Notes under the pieces: generated by a model | Told to the model about the DNA's origin: nothing | The model's database searches: none | What the model saw: only the letters and a program-made list of their open reading frames with translations | Part shown: in pieces, positions 1 through 6,752 of the stretch | Layout: each line of letters begins with the position of its first letter | How positions within the stretch are numbered: position 1 is the first letter of the stretch | Translations under genes and position numbers: made by a program | Assembly (NCBI GenBank): GCA_045649025.1 | Contig: JAZRPB010000033.1 | Location: 1 to 60,287 of the forward strand | DNA: 60,287 nt | Source: Ornithomonoglobus_A sp045649025 | GTDB lineage: Bacteria; Bacillota; Clostridia; UBA1381 | Direction of reading: 5' to 3'

Positions 1-20
1 AAACCTTCTAAAATATATAT

Positions 21-134
21 CCGGTGACGATAGCAAGGAGGATCCACCTGTTCCCATGCCGAACACAGAAGTTAAGCTCCTTTACGTCGATGATACTTGG
101 TGGGTGACTGCCTGGGAAAGTAGATAGTTGCCGG
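21..134 (+). rRNA. rrf: 5S ribosomal RNA
   Basis: This is a 5S rRNA of about 115 nt. The 5' end (CCGGTGAC) pairs with the 3' end (GTTGCCGG), and the conserved internal stretch CCCATGCCGAACACAGAAGT is present. It is followed within 10 nt by a tRNA cluster, the usual end of a Clostridia rRNA operon, so 16S and 23S should lie left of the window. Confidence 0.95.
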
Positions 135-142
135 TTACATAT

Positions 143-214
143 GGCCCGTTGGTCAAGCGGTTAAGACACCGCCCTTTCACGGCGGTAACGCGGGTTCGAT
201 TCCCGCACGGGTCA
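143..214 (+). tRNA. tRNA-Glu (UUC)
   Basis: The cloverleaf is complete. The acceptor GGCCCGT pairs with ACGGGTC, the anticodon loop CTTTCAC gives anticodon TTC, and the T-arm contains GTTCGAT. No CCA is encoded. It is the first tRNA after the 5S gene and is probably co-transcribed with it. Confidence 0.96.
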
Positions 215-227
215 TAAAAATATTTTC

Positions 228-304
228 GGACCACTAGCTCAGTTGGTTAGAGCATCCGGCTCATAACCGGACGGTCTGGGGTTCGAGTCCCTGGTGGTCC
301 ACCA
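228..304 (+). tRNA. tRNA-Met (CAU)
   Basis: The acceptor GGACCAC pairs with GTGGTCC. The anticodon loop CTCATAA gives CAT, and CCA is encoded at 302-304. The acceptor does not resemble initiator tRNA. An elongator Met tRNA is the likely identity, but a lysidine-modified Ile(CAU) tRNA cannot be excluded by eye. Confidence 0.9.
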
Positions 305-309
305 TATTA

Positions 310-330
310 ATGCGACCTATCAGGTCGCAT
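310..330 (+). other. Perfect hairpin between tRNA-Met and tRNA-Lys
   Basis: The arms ATGCGACCT and AGGTCGCAT are separated by 3 nt. There is no U-run, so it is not an intrinsic terminator. A processing hairpin in the polycistronic tRNA transcript is a reasonable guess. Confidence 0.6.
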
Positions 331-332
331 AT

Positions 333-405
333 GCGTGATTAGCTCAGTTGGTAGAGCACCTGACTCTTAATCAGGGTGTCCAGGGTTCGAGCCCCTGATC
401 GCGTA
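333..405 (+). tRNA. tRNA-Lys (CUU), prophage integration target
   Basis: The acceptor GCGTGAT pairs with ATCGCGT with two G-U pairs. The anticodon loop CTCTTAA gives CTT. The 3' 42 nt of the gene lie inside the attL core and are restored exactly by phage DNA, so the tRNA remains intact after integration. A partial copy of its 3' end survives at attR. Confidence 0.96.
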
Positions 406-412
406 TGAAACA
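364..412. repeat. attL core (49-bp direct repeat)
   Basis: These 49 bases recur exactly at 38567-38615. The core starts at the anticodon stem-loop of tRNA-Lys and runs 7 nt past its last base, as expected for a tyrosine integrase that uses the 3' half of a tRNA gene. The integrase gene begins 130 bp inside this end. Confidence 0.95.
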
Positions 413-413
413 T

Positions 414-460
414 AAAAACCGCTTAAAACCTTATATCTCAAGGGTTTTGGCGGTTTTTTT
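414..460 (+). terminator. Intrinsic terminator after tRNA-Lys (phage-supplied)
   Basis: The AACCGC...GCGGTT stem, with an inner AAAACCTT/AAGGGTTTT stem, is followed by a run of seven T. It lies outside the duplicated att core on the phage side, so it replaces the host terminator now displaced to 38616-38646. Confidence 0.8.
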
Positions 461-542
461 GTTGTATTTTTGTGAAATTTGATTTGCTCTATTTAGTGCT
501 AAAAAGTGCTCGAATGTGCCACAAAAGTTAGTCAAAAGTTAG

Positions 543-1592
543 TCAAAGATTATTTATATATTGGTTAATTGCATCTACCGATTTATCCGTCATTTCTTTT
601 GAAAAATCTGTGTATATATTCATTGTTGTAGAAAAATCTGCATGACGTAATAAACGCTGCATAGTTTTAGGATCTATTCCTGCTTCATATAAAAGTTTGG
701 CGTATGCGTGGCGGAGCTGATGCCCATTAAAATTATAGCCAATAGCATTGCAATATTTTTTCCACCTTTTCTTTATTTGTGTTTCGCTTAAAGGCTTTTT
801 TTCACCAAAAATAAAGTCATTTGGATTTAGGCCCTTGCACATCTTTTCAAGGTATGGTCTTAATACATTAAGGATTGGTACAGTATCAATGCTTGCATCT
901 GTTTTTGGAATGCCTTTTAAATGTGGCTGATTAGAAATAAATTCAACAGCATCATCAATAAGTATTTCATTTCTTGTAAAATCTATTTTTCTTTTTTGCA
1001 ATCCGGCAAGCTCTCCTCTTCGTAATCCTAAACATAAAAGACACATTGCCCACATTCCAAATTCAACCTTTTCCGCATTTTCAATAATTGTATCACGAAT
1101 AAAATCAGGCGGTGCGGAAACTTTTCCTTTTTTTGTTCCTTTTGGTATTTTTATTGAGCGTATAAAATTATTTATAATTAAATTTTCGTGTACTATTGCA
1201 TAATCTATAACCAACCCAAACGTTATTTTAACTTTTGATACTGAAGAAAAACTATACCCCTCTTTTTTTGACATTTTATCAATTAGGCTTTGCACCATTG
1301 CAGGAGTTATATCTTCAATATTACAGTTATTAAATTCTGATAAATGTTTTAAAGCTACATTATAACATTCTATGGTTTTATAACCAATACTATTAGATTG
1401 AAATTCAAGCATTTTCTCGGCAAGAATTTTAAAGTTATGTGTTTCTTTGTGTCTTCTTGCCTTGTATTCAATCATTTGATTTTCGATGTCTTTTATGGCC
1501 TGTTTTTCGGTTTTTTCCGTTGAATAAAAAAATACTTTAATTCCATCAATGGTTTTAACTTTACACCATCTTCCGTCTTTTCGTTGTTTCAT
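543..1592 (-). CDS. int: Tyrosine site-specific integrase
   Basis: It recombines the phage att site with the 3' end of tRNA-Lys. An N-terminal arm-type DNA-binding region and a SAM-like core-binding domain (about residues 60-160) precede the catalytic domain. Numbered from an upstream in-frame ATG at 1619, the catalytic residues are R200 (LRRGEL), K239, H300 and R303 (HQLRH), H326 (LLRHAD) and the nucleophile Y336 (IYTDF). I chose the ATG at 1592, which follows GAGAGGAG by about 12 nt. The ATG at 1619 has no ribosome-binding site. The gene lies next to attL and points towards it. An excisionase candidate is the AlpA-like protein at 4987. Confidence 0.95.
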   Translation of the reverse strand: MKQRKDGRWCKVKTIDGIKVFFYSTEKTEKQAIKDIENQMIEYKARRHKETHNFKILAEKMLEFQSNSIGYKTIECYNVALKHLSEFNNCNIEDITPAMVQSLIDKMSKKEGYSFSSVSKVKITFGLVIDYAIVHENLIINNFIRSIKIPKGTKKGKVSAPPDFIRDTIIENAEKVEFGMWAMCLLCLGLRRGELAGLQKRKIDFTRNEILIDDAVEFISNQPHLKGIPKTDASIDTVPILNVLRPYLEKMCKGLNPNDFIFGEKKPLSETQIKKRWKKYCNAIGYNFNGHQLRHAYAKLLYEAGIDPKTMQRLLRHADFSTTMNIYTDFSKEMTDKSVDAINQYINNL

Positions 1593-1627
1593 TAAAAAAA
1601 GCATCTCCTCTCTTGACATTTCAAAGA

Positions 1628-1717
1628 AGATATGCTAAACTATACTTAACAACACAGTATGCGTTCAGCATATCTATTTCAATTCCCTTTGTCGTTGGCG
1701 CGGCAAGGGGGATTTTT
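1628..1717 (+). promoter_or_regulatory. Two hairpins and a T-run upstream of int
   Basis: An imperfect inverted repeat (arms begin AGATATGCT at 1628 and end AGCATATCT at 1675, loop about 9 nt) is followed by a GC-rich stem (about 1684-1712) and a run of seven T. The T-run reads rightwards, opposite to int and to the gene at 1744. No rightward gene ends here. It could be a small antisense or regulatory RNA with its own terminator, or an operator for int. The structure is seen in the sequence; the role is inferred. Confidence 0.4.
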
Positions 1718-1743
1718 TTATTTATTTTCTGTTTTTGTTTTCC

Positions 1744-2196
1744 TTATGGTCGCAAACCATAACAAAGTAGAAGTATAAAGTAGTTTGTGAACGCACAAAT
1801 AATAATAGAAAAACAAGCGGATTTTAGGGGCTTTAGCATTTCGCGTGATGCTTCTCCGGCAGTAATAAAATCCTTTCTTCTTTCTTTATATCGTGGAATT
1901 ATAGAAATAGCATATATTAAAGATATAAAAAGAATAATGCTATTTAATTTGTCGTTATTTACAAACCATATGAGAAATGCAAATGTAACGGGAATTAGCG
2001 TGTGTCTGAACGCACTGAATATTAAGCTCATAAAGCCATCATCACAAGGCCAGACACGAGATAAAACATTATATATTCTGATATTATCAATAAGTCGAAG
2101 ACCGTTTATGCCTTCTGAACAAACCTTCCATTTTGAGTGGATATATAATGTACAGATTGTAAATGACAAAATAAACATAATTAAAACAATAAACAT
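1744..2196 (-). CDS. Small multi-pass membrane protein, unknown
   Basis: This 150-residue protein has an N-terminal hydrophobic segment (about 1-20), two more hydrophobic segments around 65-100 separated by a short loop, and a C-terminal one (about 127-146). I do not recognise a family. It sits in the leftward lysogeny block between int and the ImmA-like gene, so it is probably expressed in the lysogen. Such positions often carry lysogenic-conversion or superinfection-exclusion genes, but nothing in the sequence proves that role. The ribosome-binding site is weak (AAGG). Confidence 0.65.
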   Translation of the reverse strand: MFIVLIMFILSFTICTLYIHSKWKVCSEGINGLRLIDNIRIYNVLSRVWPCDDGFMSLIFSAFRHTLIPVTFAFLIWFVNNDKLNSIILFISLIYAISIIPRYKERRKDFITAGEASREMLKPLKSACFSIIICAFTNYFILLLCYGLRP

Positions 2197-2252
2197 AATA
2201 TTATACCTTATTCTTTCATTAGTTTTCTATAATGTGTTTTTTCCGTATTTAT

Positions 2253-2651
2253 CTATTCTGTATCTTTTGCCATAAAGCAACCAAATATAAAAGTACCTAT
2301 AAATATTAATGTTGATGACAATTTAGCCCAATTAAAGCCTATGGCTGACATATTATAAATGAGTGCGACTATGTAAGTGATTAATAGTATTGAAAAGACA
2401 ATAACAACAGAGTAATTGATTGATTTATAAGTAGAAATCAGGTGAACAATATAAAATGTTGTAAACGTGGCACCTGATGCAACTGTTGCACTTAAGAATA
2501 TATCACCTGGAATATGCCATGTCATTAAAAAAGATAATACAGGTATCTTCATTAAAAATAAAAAAACAATTGTGAGTAGCTCTTCCATTATAACATATGT
2601 TATCAAGCCTATTAAAATCGATAATACATTTCTTAAGACTTTTAGTATCAT
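2253..2651 (-). CDS. Small four-helix membrane protein, unknown
   Basis: This 132-residue hydrophobic protein has about four predicted membrane segments (roughly 5-25, 30-70, 80-98 and 108-127). AAAGGA about 10 nt upstream supports the start. No family is recognised. It lies in the leftward lysogeny operon, downstream of the ImmA-like gene and upstream of another small membrane protein. Both could be prophage-encoded surface or exclusion functions; this is inference from position only. Confidence 0.68.
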   Translation of the reverse strand: MILKVLRNVLSILIGLITYVIMEELLTIVFLFLMKIPVLSFLMTWHIPGDIFLSATVASGATFTTFYIVHLISTYKSINYSVVIVFSILLITYIVALIYNMSAIGFNWAKLSSTLIFIGTFIFGCFMAKDTE

Positions 2652-2785
2652 GGATATTCCGTCCTTTCTTTTGTTAATTATTTTACTTTCTTTATTACTA
2701 ATTCTTTGTATTTTGGATGTTGTTTTTTGTGGCTTAACACAATAACAGTCTGCCTTACTATTAATGTTTTAACTGTTATTATAAA

Positions 2786-3454
2786 TTATGGGTTACAGAC
2801 TGAACAAGGTTCATACAAACTTATTGCCATATCACGCTCCAACTCTGTTACATTGGTTTTGTTTTTAACATATCTACAATCGGCACAATGAAACTTCTTT
2901 CCTGAAGAAGTCACATATACAGAGGTTGTTTGTGAGAAATCTGTTTGTATAGGAGTTGGTGTAAAAACTTCCGTATTAGCAGTTTGAACTTGTGCAGTCT
3001 TATTTTGGTTGCAAATATAACAAGTACCGAATAATATTGAAATCGATAAAATAATCGCTGCAACTAAAGTATGGAATGAATTTCTTTTGGGTGGATATAT
3101 AATTGAATATACAAAGTTGTCGGCCTCAATATCAATCAATATTGAATTGCGTGTAATAAGCCTACCATCGCCGACGTGACCCAAGACTATGTGTCCTAAT
3201 TCATGCAAGGCTAAATACAACTTATCATCTGAATGTAAATTGCCATTGATGAAAACAATATGTGCAGTTCTTGCATAGGTAAACGATTTTAAAGTCTCTG
3301 CTTCTGCTTCAAGCTCATATCGTTCTATTTCTTCATCTCCAGTAGGTGTGTTAAAAAACACAACACTATATCCCAATTTATTTAGTATCTTTTCTACGCT
3401 TATAAATGTTAATTTGTTTCCTTTTAAAGTTTTCTTTATTTTATTAGCAGTCAT
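2786..3454 (-). CDS. Membrane-anchored ImmA/IrrE-like metallopeptidase with Ada-like zinc domain
   Basis: The N-terminal part is an ImmA/IrrE-type zincin. It carries HELGH at residues 84-88 and acidic EAD at 110-112 as the likely third ligand. In known systems such peptidases cleave the partner repressor. One membrane segment follows (about 127-146), then a Thr/Pro linker. A C-terminal cysteine module (178-222) has H189-C190, C193 and C217-x2-C220, in the style of the Ada-type metal-binding domain found on secreted nucleases and lipoproteins. The gene is next to the repressor gene, so repressor cleavage is a natural guess. The membrane anchor and extra zinc module are unusual for a plain ImmA. 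Confidence 0.85.
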   Translation of the reverse strand: MTANKIKKTLKGNKLTFISVEKILNKLGYSVVFFNTPTGDEEIERYELEAEAETLKSFTYARTAHIVFINGNLHSDDKLYLALHELGHIVLGHVGDGRLITRNSILIDIEADNFVYSIIYPPKRNSFHTLVAAIILSISILFGTCYICNQNKTAQVQTANTEVFTPTPIQTDFSQTTSVYVTSSGKKFHCADCRYVKNKTNVTELERDMAISLYEPCSVCNP

Positions 3455-3501
3455 CTTTTTTATCCTTCCTTCACCAGACAGACTGCTATGTGTTAATAAA
3501 A

Positions 3502-3963
3502 TTATGTTATTTCTTTTTCGGGAGCTTTATATGTTCCCTTTGTTCCGTCAGCTCCCCATGCTGCAATTTCGTAATCATTTGTGGGGTATGAGGACTTCTT
3601 TCCTTTATATAAATTGTTTGTATATTTGTCTGCTTTAAGCATATGCTTTATCTCGCCTCTAATTTCGGCCTGGTCTATATTGTCAAGATTTCTATAATTT
3701 ATTATGAGTTGTTTTTCATCTTTAGAAAAGGTATAGTTTTTCAAAGTAGTATCTTTAATCACTAATTCATCATTTGAGATTTTCTCAATATCAATATTTA
3801 ATAAATTGCAAATATTTAATACAACCTGAATACTTACTCCTGATATACCTCTTTTAAAAATATTATCTATCGTCGAATAAGGAATTTTAGCATACTGTGA
3901 AAATGCCCTAATACTTTTGTATTCTTTTTTTATTAGTTCTTTTAAATCATTTTCAAAATTCAC
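3502..3963 (-). CDS. CI-like lysogeny repressor (XRE-type HTH)
   Basis: This 153-residue protein has an N-terminal helix-turn-helix (about 10-60; pattern SIRAFSQYAKIPYSTIDNIF) and a C-terminal region of unknown fold. The start is GTG, with AAAGGAGG 9 nt upstream. It is transcribed leftward from a near-consensus promoter at 3987-4015, divergent from the Cro-like gene. Three related ACTCAATTGAGT-type sites in the intergenic region are the likely operators. It probably keeps the early operon off. It lacks a visible S24 self-cleavage motif, which fits control by the neighbouring ImmA-like peptidase. Confidence 0.85.
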   Translation of the reverse strand: MNFENDLKELIKKEYKSIRAFSQYAKIPYSTIDNIFKRGISGVSIQVVLNICNLLNIDIEKISNDELVIKDTTLKNYTFSKDEKQLIINYRNLDNIDQAEIRGEIKHMLKADKYTNNLYKGKKSSYPTNDYEIAAWGADGTKGTYKAPEKEIT

Positions 3964-3986
3964 AATATTGTACCTCCTTTAAAAGA

Positions 3987-4015
3987 ATAATAACATACTT
4001 TTTTGCAAATGTCAA
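3987..4015 (-). promoter_or_regulatory. Leftward promoter of the repressor operon
   Basis: On the minus strand there is a TTGACA -35 (4010-4015), a 17-bp spacer and a TATTAT -10 (3987-3992). It drives the repressor, ImmA-like and membrane-protein genes. The leftmost operator-like site lies just behind its -35. Confidence 0.85.
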
Positions 4016-4025
4016 CACTTTTTTT

Positions 4026-4109
4026 ACTCAATTGAAAAAATATTTTAAAAAAACTATTGACAATTTACTCAAAAGAGTGTATAATGATTATAAAATTACT
4101 CAATTGAGT
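4026..4109. promoter_or_regulatory. Three operator-like sites of the genetic switch
   Basis: Site 1 (4026-4037) is ACTCAATTGA with a degenerate right half. Site 2 (4067-4078) is ACTCAAAAGAGT. Site 3 (4098-4109) is the perfect palindrome ACTCAATTGAGT. Site 2 lies inside the rightward promoter spacer and site 3 just downstream of its -10, so binding there would block early transcription. Site 1 lies between the two -35 boxes and could set repressor autoregulation. Confidence 0.8.
4057..4085 (+). promoter_or_regulatory. Rightward early promoter
   Basis: TTGACA (4057-4062), a 17-bp spacer and TATAAT (4080-4085) form a perfect consensus vegetative promoter. It reads into the Cro-like gene and the early operon. 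The spacer contains an operator palindrome. Confidence 0.9.
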
Positions 4110-4127
4110 GAAAAAGGGGGTGCACAT

Positions 4128-4334
4128 ATGTTATATCCAAATCTTGAAGGAGAATTAAGAAAACGCAAAATTACAAGGAATACAATTTCAAAAGATTTAA
4201 ACCTTAATATTTCAACAGTTTCAAGGAAGTTAACAGAAGTAGGAAAACTTAAATATCAAGAGGCTGTAGATATTAAAAATTTATATTTTCCTGAGTTAAT
4301 GATTGAATATCTATTCGCAACAGATATACAGTGA
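4128..4334 (+). CDS. Cro-like small HTH protein
   Basis: This 68-residue protein has a helix-turn-helix pattern in the middle (ISKDLNLNISTVSRKL). It is the first gene of the rightward operon and directly faces the repressor, the classical Cro position. The start ATG is preceded by AAGGGGGTG; an upstream in-frame ATG at 4032 overlaps the operators and has no ribosome-binding site. It probably binds the same operators. Confidence 0.8.
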   Translation: MLYPNLEGELRKRKITRNTISKDLNLNISTVSRKLTEVGKLKYQEAVDIKNLYFPELMIEYLFATDIQ

Positions 4335-4433
4335 TGAAAATTAAATAAGAAAGGAGTTGAAAAGTAATAGAAAAAACAATGTTGATACATAATTTGCAAA
4401 GGGAAATGGAAGTTAAAGAAAAGGAGTGAGAGT

Positions 4434-4745
4434 ATGACTTGTAAAGATTGCATACATTGTAGAGCTTGTCACGAAATGTGGTTAATTGCCGTTTCGCAAG
4501 AAGATGATTTCTTTGAAAGAAACGATGCGGACACTTGTGAAGACTTCAAAAATGAAGCTGATTATATAGAGCGTGCAAATTTACTTGACGGCATTTCTTC
4601 TACTGAATTTGGATTAAATGAGATTGTTGATGAATTGATTTATAAGCACAATTTAGACTTTCTCCACGATAATGACGAAGATGCTGTGAGAGAGTTTGCC
4701 AGAGATTTAATTGATTGTATAAAGAATTATATTAAAACACAATAA
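4434..4745 (+). CDS. Cysteine-motif early phage protein, unknown
   Basis: This 103-residue acidic protein has an N-terminal cysteine cluster (CKDCIHCRAC, then C35), which suggests a small metal site. The remainder is helical and acidic. Ribosome-binding site: AAGGAGTGA. It lies second in the early operon. I do not know its function; proteins with this N-terminal pattern are frequent in Clostridia prophages. Confidence 0.75.
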   Translation: MTCKDCIHCRACHEMWLIAVSQEDDFFERNDADTCEDFKNEADYIERANLLDGISSTEFGLNEIVDELIYKHNLDFLHDNDEDAVREFARDLIDCIKNYIKTQ

Positions 4746-4794
4746 AATCGCAATTCAAAAGCGATGAAAGAACGATTTTAAGGAGTGATACAAA

Positions 4795-4980
4795 ATGAAG
4801 AAAAGTGAATGGAAAGTGTCTACTAATGTAATTGGTGCAGCAAAGGTATACCAGGTATATCGAGTACGGAATGTCGATGCGGTGGACCATAGCGGCAACA
4901 GGGAGTATGACAAAACATACAAAAACAAATCTGATGCTGAAAAAAGAGCGTTGGAGCTGAATGAGAGGGAAGGAGTGTAA
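4795..4980 (+). CDS. Small early phage protein, unknown
   Basis: This 61-residue basic protein starts after AAGGAGTGA. It has a beta-like first half and a charged helical C-terminus (SDAEKRALELNEREG). No domain is recognised. It sits 6 bp upstream of an AlpA-like gene. Confidence 0.7.
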   Translation: MKKSEWKVSTNVIGAAKVYQVYRVRNVDAVDHSGNREYDKTYKNKSDAEKRALELNEREGV

Positions 4981-4986
4981 AGTAAA

Positions 4987-5193
4987 ATGGCAAGAGAAAA
5001 GGAAACATACAGGGATAATTTAGAGCGTGTATCGGCCGTGTTCGGTGATACGGAGCTTATACCGCTATTGGATGCTGCGAAGTTTTTGGGGTGTTATCAT
5101 CGCACGTTAGAGGCACAGGAGGGCTTTCCGATAAAGCGGGTAGGCAGAAAAAAGTATACTACCAAAGTGGGACTTGCACATTGGTTAAGTTAG
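4987..5193 (+). CDS. AlpA/excisionase-like DNA-binding protein
   Basis: This 68-residue protein has a winged-helix pattern typical of excisionases and MerR-like small proteins: LIPLLDAAKFLGCYHRTL forms the helix-turn-helix and RVGRKKY the wing. No other excisionase candidate is seen, so this may be the Xis that directs int. Its place in the early operon, away from int, fits expression at induction. Other small winged-helix regulators look alike. Confidence 0.65.
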   Translation: MAREKETYRDNLERVSAVFGDTELIPLLDAAKFLGCYHRTLEAQEGFPIKRVGRKKYTTKVGLAHWLS

Positions 5194-5205
5194 GGGGTGA
5201 TAACA

Positions 5206-5394
5206 TTGATTGATTTAAACAAAGAGCTTGACCAATTTCTTGAAGAAACACAGGCAAAGAGGAATTACCACAGGGACAGCTACAAGGCAAATCAGTTATT
5301 GGTAAAGCACATATACAATGTGAAAAGAGCATTGGACAAGCTGCAGAAAATAGAAGATACATATTTTAAGTCGGAGGTAAAGGAAAATGAGTAG
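5206..5394 (+). CDS. Small helical early phage protein, unknown
   Basis: This is a charged, helical protein of 62 residues. I place the start at TTG 5206 because AGGGGGTG lies 7 nt upstream; an in-frame GTG at 5197 would sit inside that ribosome-binding site. It overlaps the following LysM gene by 8 nt, so translation is probably coupled. Confidence 0.65.
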   Translation: MIDLNKELDQFLEETQAKRNYHRDSYKANQLLVKHIYNVKRALDKLQKIEDTYFKSEVKENE

Positions 5395-5689
5395 AAAAGA
5401 AGCGTACATAAGACGTTGTATATCAATATCAGTTATTGTAATCCTGATAGGGTGTTCGATAGCTGCGTGTACATCATCAAGAGTAAAATCAAAAGAGGTT
5501 GAGGAGCAGTTAATGCAGTACACAGTCAGGGAAGGTGACACGCTCTGGGAGATTGCTACGTTGTTTGGACCTGATGATGTGGACGTGAGAGAATACATTG
5601 AATTGCTGCAGAAGCATAACAACATAACTGCAAATATTCAACCTGGTGAAATTATAGAAATTTGGACAAAAGAAAAAACCGCCCATTAA
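5387..5689 (+). CDS. Membrane- or lipid-anchored LysM protein (YneA-like layout)
   Basis: This 100-residue protein has an N-terminal hydrophobic segment (about 12-28) ending in SIAAC, an acceptable lipobox, followed by a LysM domain (about 44-92: YTVREGDTLWEIA ... IQPGEIIEIW) that binds peptidoglycan. The layout of short anchor plus one LysM resembles YneA-type SOS cell-division suppressors of Firmicutes. A role in halting division early in infection is therefore plausible but unproven. Ribosome-binding site: GGAGGTAAAGG. Confidence 0.75.
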   Translation: MSRKEAYIRRCISISVIVILIGCSIAACTSSRVKSKEVEEQLMQYTVREGDTLWEIATLFGPDDVDVREYIELLQKHNNITANIQPGEIIEIWTKEKTAH

Positions 5690-5759
5690 GGAACGGTAAT
5701 TTCAAAAAAACACAATATAATTTTACTACAAATTTATTAATTTGTCAAGGAGGAAAAAA

Positions 5760-5906
5760 ATGTATTACAGAAATGATGATGTAGCTGCACTGTATGCAAT
5801 GGAGGATCATCATTATGGCGATTATTATGATGATGAATATGAAAGCTATTATGATGATTGCGACAGGGCAGATGATGAATGTGATGAGCGAAGATATGGA
5901 GGTTAA
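5760..5906 (+). CDS. 48-residue acidic Tyr/Asp-rich microprotein
   Basis: An ATG follows a strong AGGAGG 7 nt upstream. The 48 codons are extremely rich in Tyr and Asp (MYYRNDDVAALYAMEDHH then runs of YYDD), and the stop abuts the ribosome-binding site of the next gene. It looks like a DNA mimic or an inhibitor-type acidic protein, but no homologue is recognised. Confidence 0.65.
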   Translation: MYYRNDDVAALYAMEDHHYGDYYDDEYESYYDDCDRADDECDERRYGG

Positions 5907-5909
5907 GCT

Positions 5910-6128
5910 ATGGCATATTTTGAAAGCGGTGTAAAAAAATACATAACAGGCTATGCAGTGGTTGAGGTGGGATTTCCTGTTGATTTTAAGGATAATGCAG
6001 ATATATCCTGTTACCAATGCAGATTTTTTAGCCGCAACAATGGTATGTGTCAGCTCACGAAAGAGATATCGGAGTGGCCGCAAAGATATGTGGGGCATAA
6101 TTGCCCGTTAATAATAAAGGAGGAGTGA
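5910..6128 (+). CDS. Small cysteine-containing early phage protein
   Basis: This 72-residue protein has four cysteines (CYQCRFF, GMCQL, HNCPLI) arranged like a small zinc ribbon. GGAGGTTAAGCT precedes the ATG. The layout is common in Clostridia prophages upstream of the ATPase/ssDNA-binding pair. Function unknown. Confidence 0.72.
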   Translation: MAYFESGVKKYITGYAVVEVGFPVDFKDNADISCYQCRFFSRNNGMCQLTKEISEWPQRYVGHNCPLIIKEE

Positions 6129-6131
6129 TTT

Positions 6132-6749
6132 ATGGGAATACCTGTAATGATTTTAGGGCCGAGCGGAAGCGGTAAGAGTACAAGCCTTCGTAATTTTAAT
6201 CCCGAAGAGGTTGGAATTTTTAATGTAGCAGGCAAGCCGCTGCCGTTTAGAAAACAGTTACCAAAAAAGGATAATGCAACATATACAACAATTTTTAAGG
6301 GGTTAAGTAATTCCAAACTGAAAAGATATGTAATTGATGACAGTCAGTACCTTATGTGCTTTGAGGCATTTGCAAAGGCAAAGGAAACAGGGTATGGCAA
6401 GTTTACAGATATGGCATTGAATTTCTATAATTTAGTGCAGTTTGTAATTCAGCAGCTACCATCTGATGTGGTGGTATATTTCTTGCATCATACCGAAACA
6501 GACGAGTTCGGAAAGGTGAAAGCCAAAACACTTGGTAAGATGTTGGATAATCAATTAACAATAGAGGGGTTATTTTCAATAGTGTTATTATGCACAGTTG
6601 AGGGAAGTGAGCATTTATTCATTACCAATTCGGACGGCAACAACCCTGCCAAAAGTCCTATGGAAATGTTTGATATGCGAATTGAAAACGATTTGAAGAT
6701 GGTGGATGATACCATTAGAGAATACTATAATTTAAAAGAAGGAGAATAA
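6132..6749 (+). CDS. Phage AAA/RecA-like ATPase
   Basis: This 205-residue NTPase has a Walker A near the N-terminus (GPSGSGKST, about residues 8-16) and a likely Walker B at YVIDDS. It begins 4 bp after the previous gene and lies immediately before the ssDNA-binding-like and ERCC4-nuclease genes. That three-gene order suggests a DNA recombination or replication accessory role. The exact substrate is unknown. Confidence 0.83.
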   Translation: MGIPVMILGPSGSGKSTSLRNFNPEEVGIFNVAGKPLPFRKQLPKKDNATYTTIFKGLSNSKLKRYVIDDSQYLMCFEAFAKAKETGYGKFTDMALNFYNLVQFVIQQLPSDVVVYFLHHTETDEFGKVKAKTLGKMLDNQLTIEGLFSIVLLCTVEGSEHLFITNSDGNNPAKSPMEMFDMRIENDLKMVDDTIREYYNLKEGE

Positions 6750-6752
6750 AAA

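Noticed and set aside
1684..1717. Terminator for the gene at 1744-2196
   Set aside because: That gene reads leftward, but the T-run lies on the rightward strand, so the hairpin cannot terminate it.
4379..4429. 16-codon frame between the Cro-like gene and the next early gene
   Set aside because: It lacks a ribosome-binding site and overlaps the one of the following gene; there is no reason to think it is translated.
5690..5759. Terminator or riboswitch after the LysM gene
   Set aside because: The only pairing is a four-base ACCG/CGGT stem with a long loop and no T-run, too weak to call.
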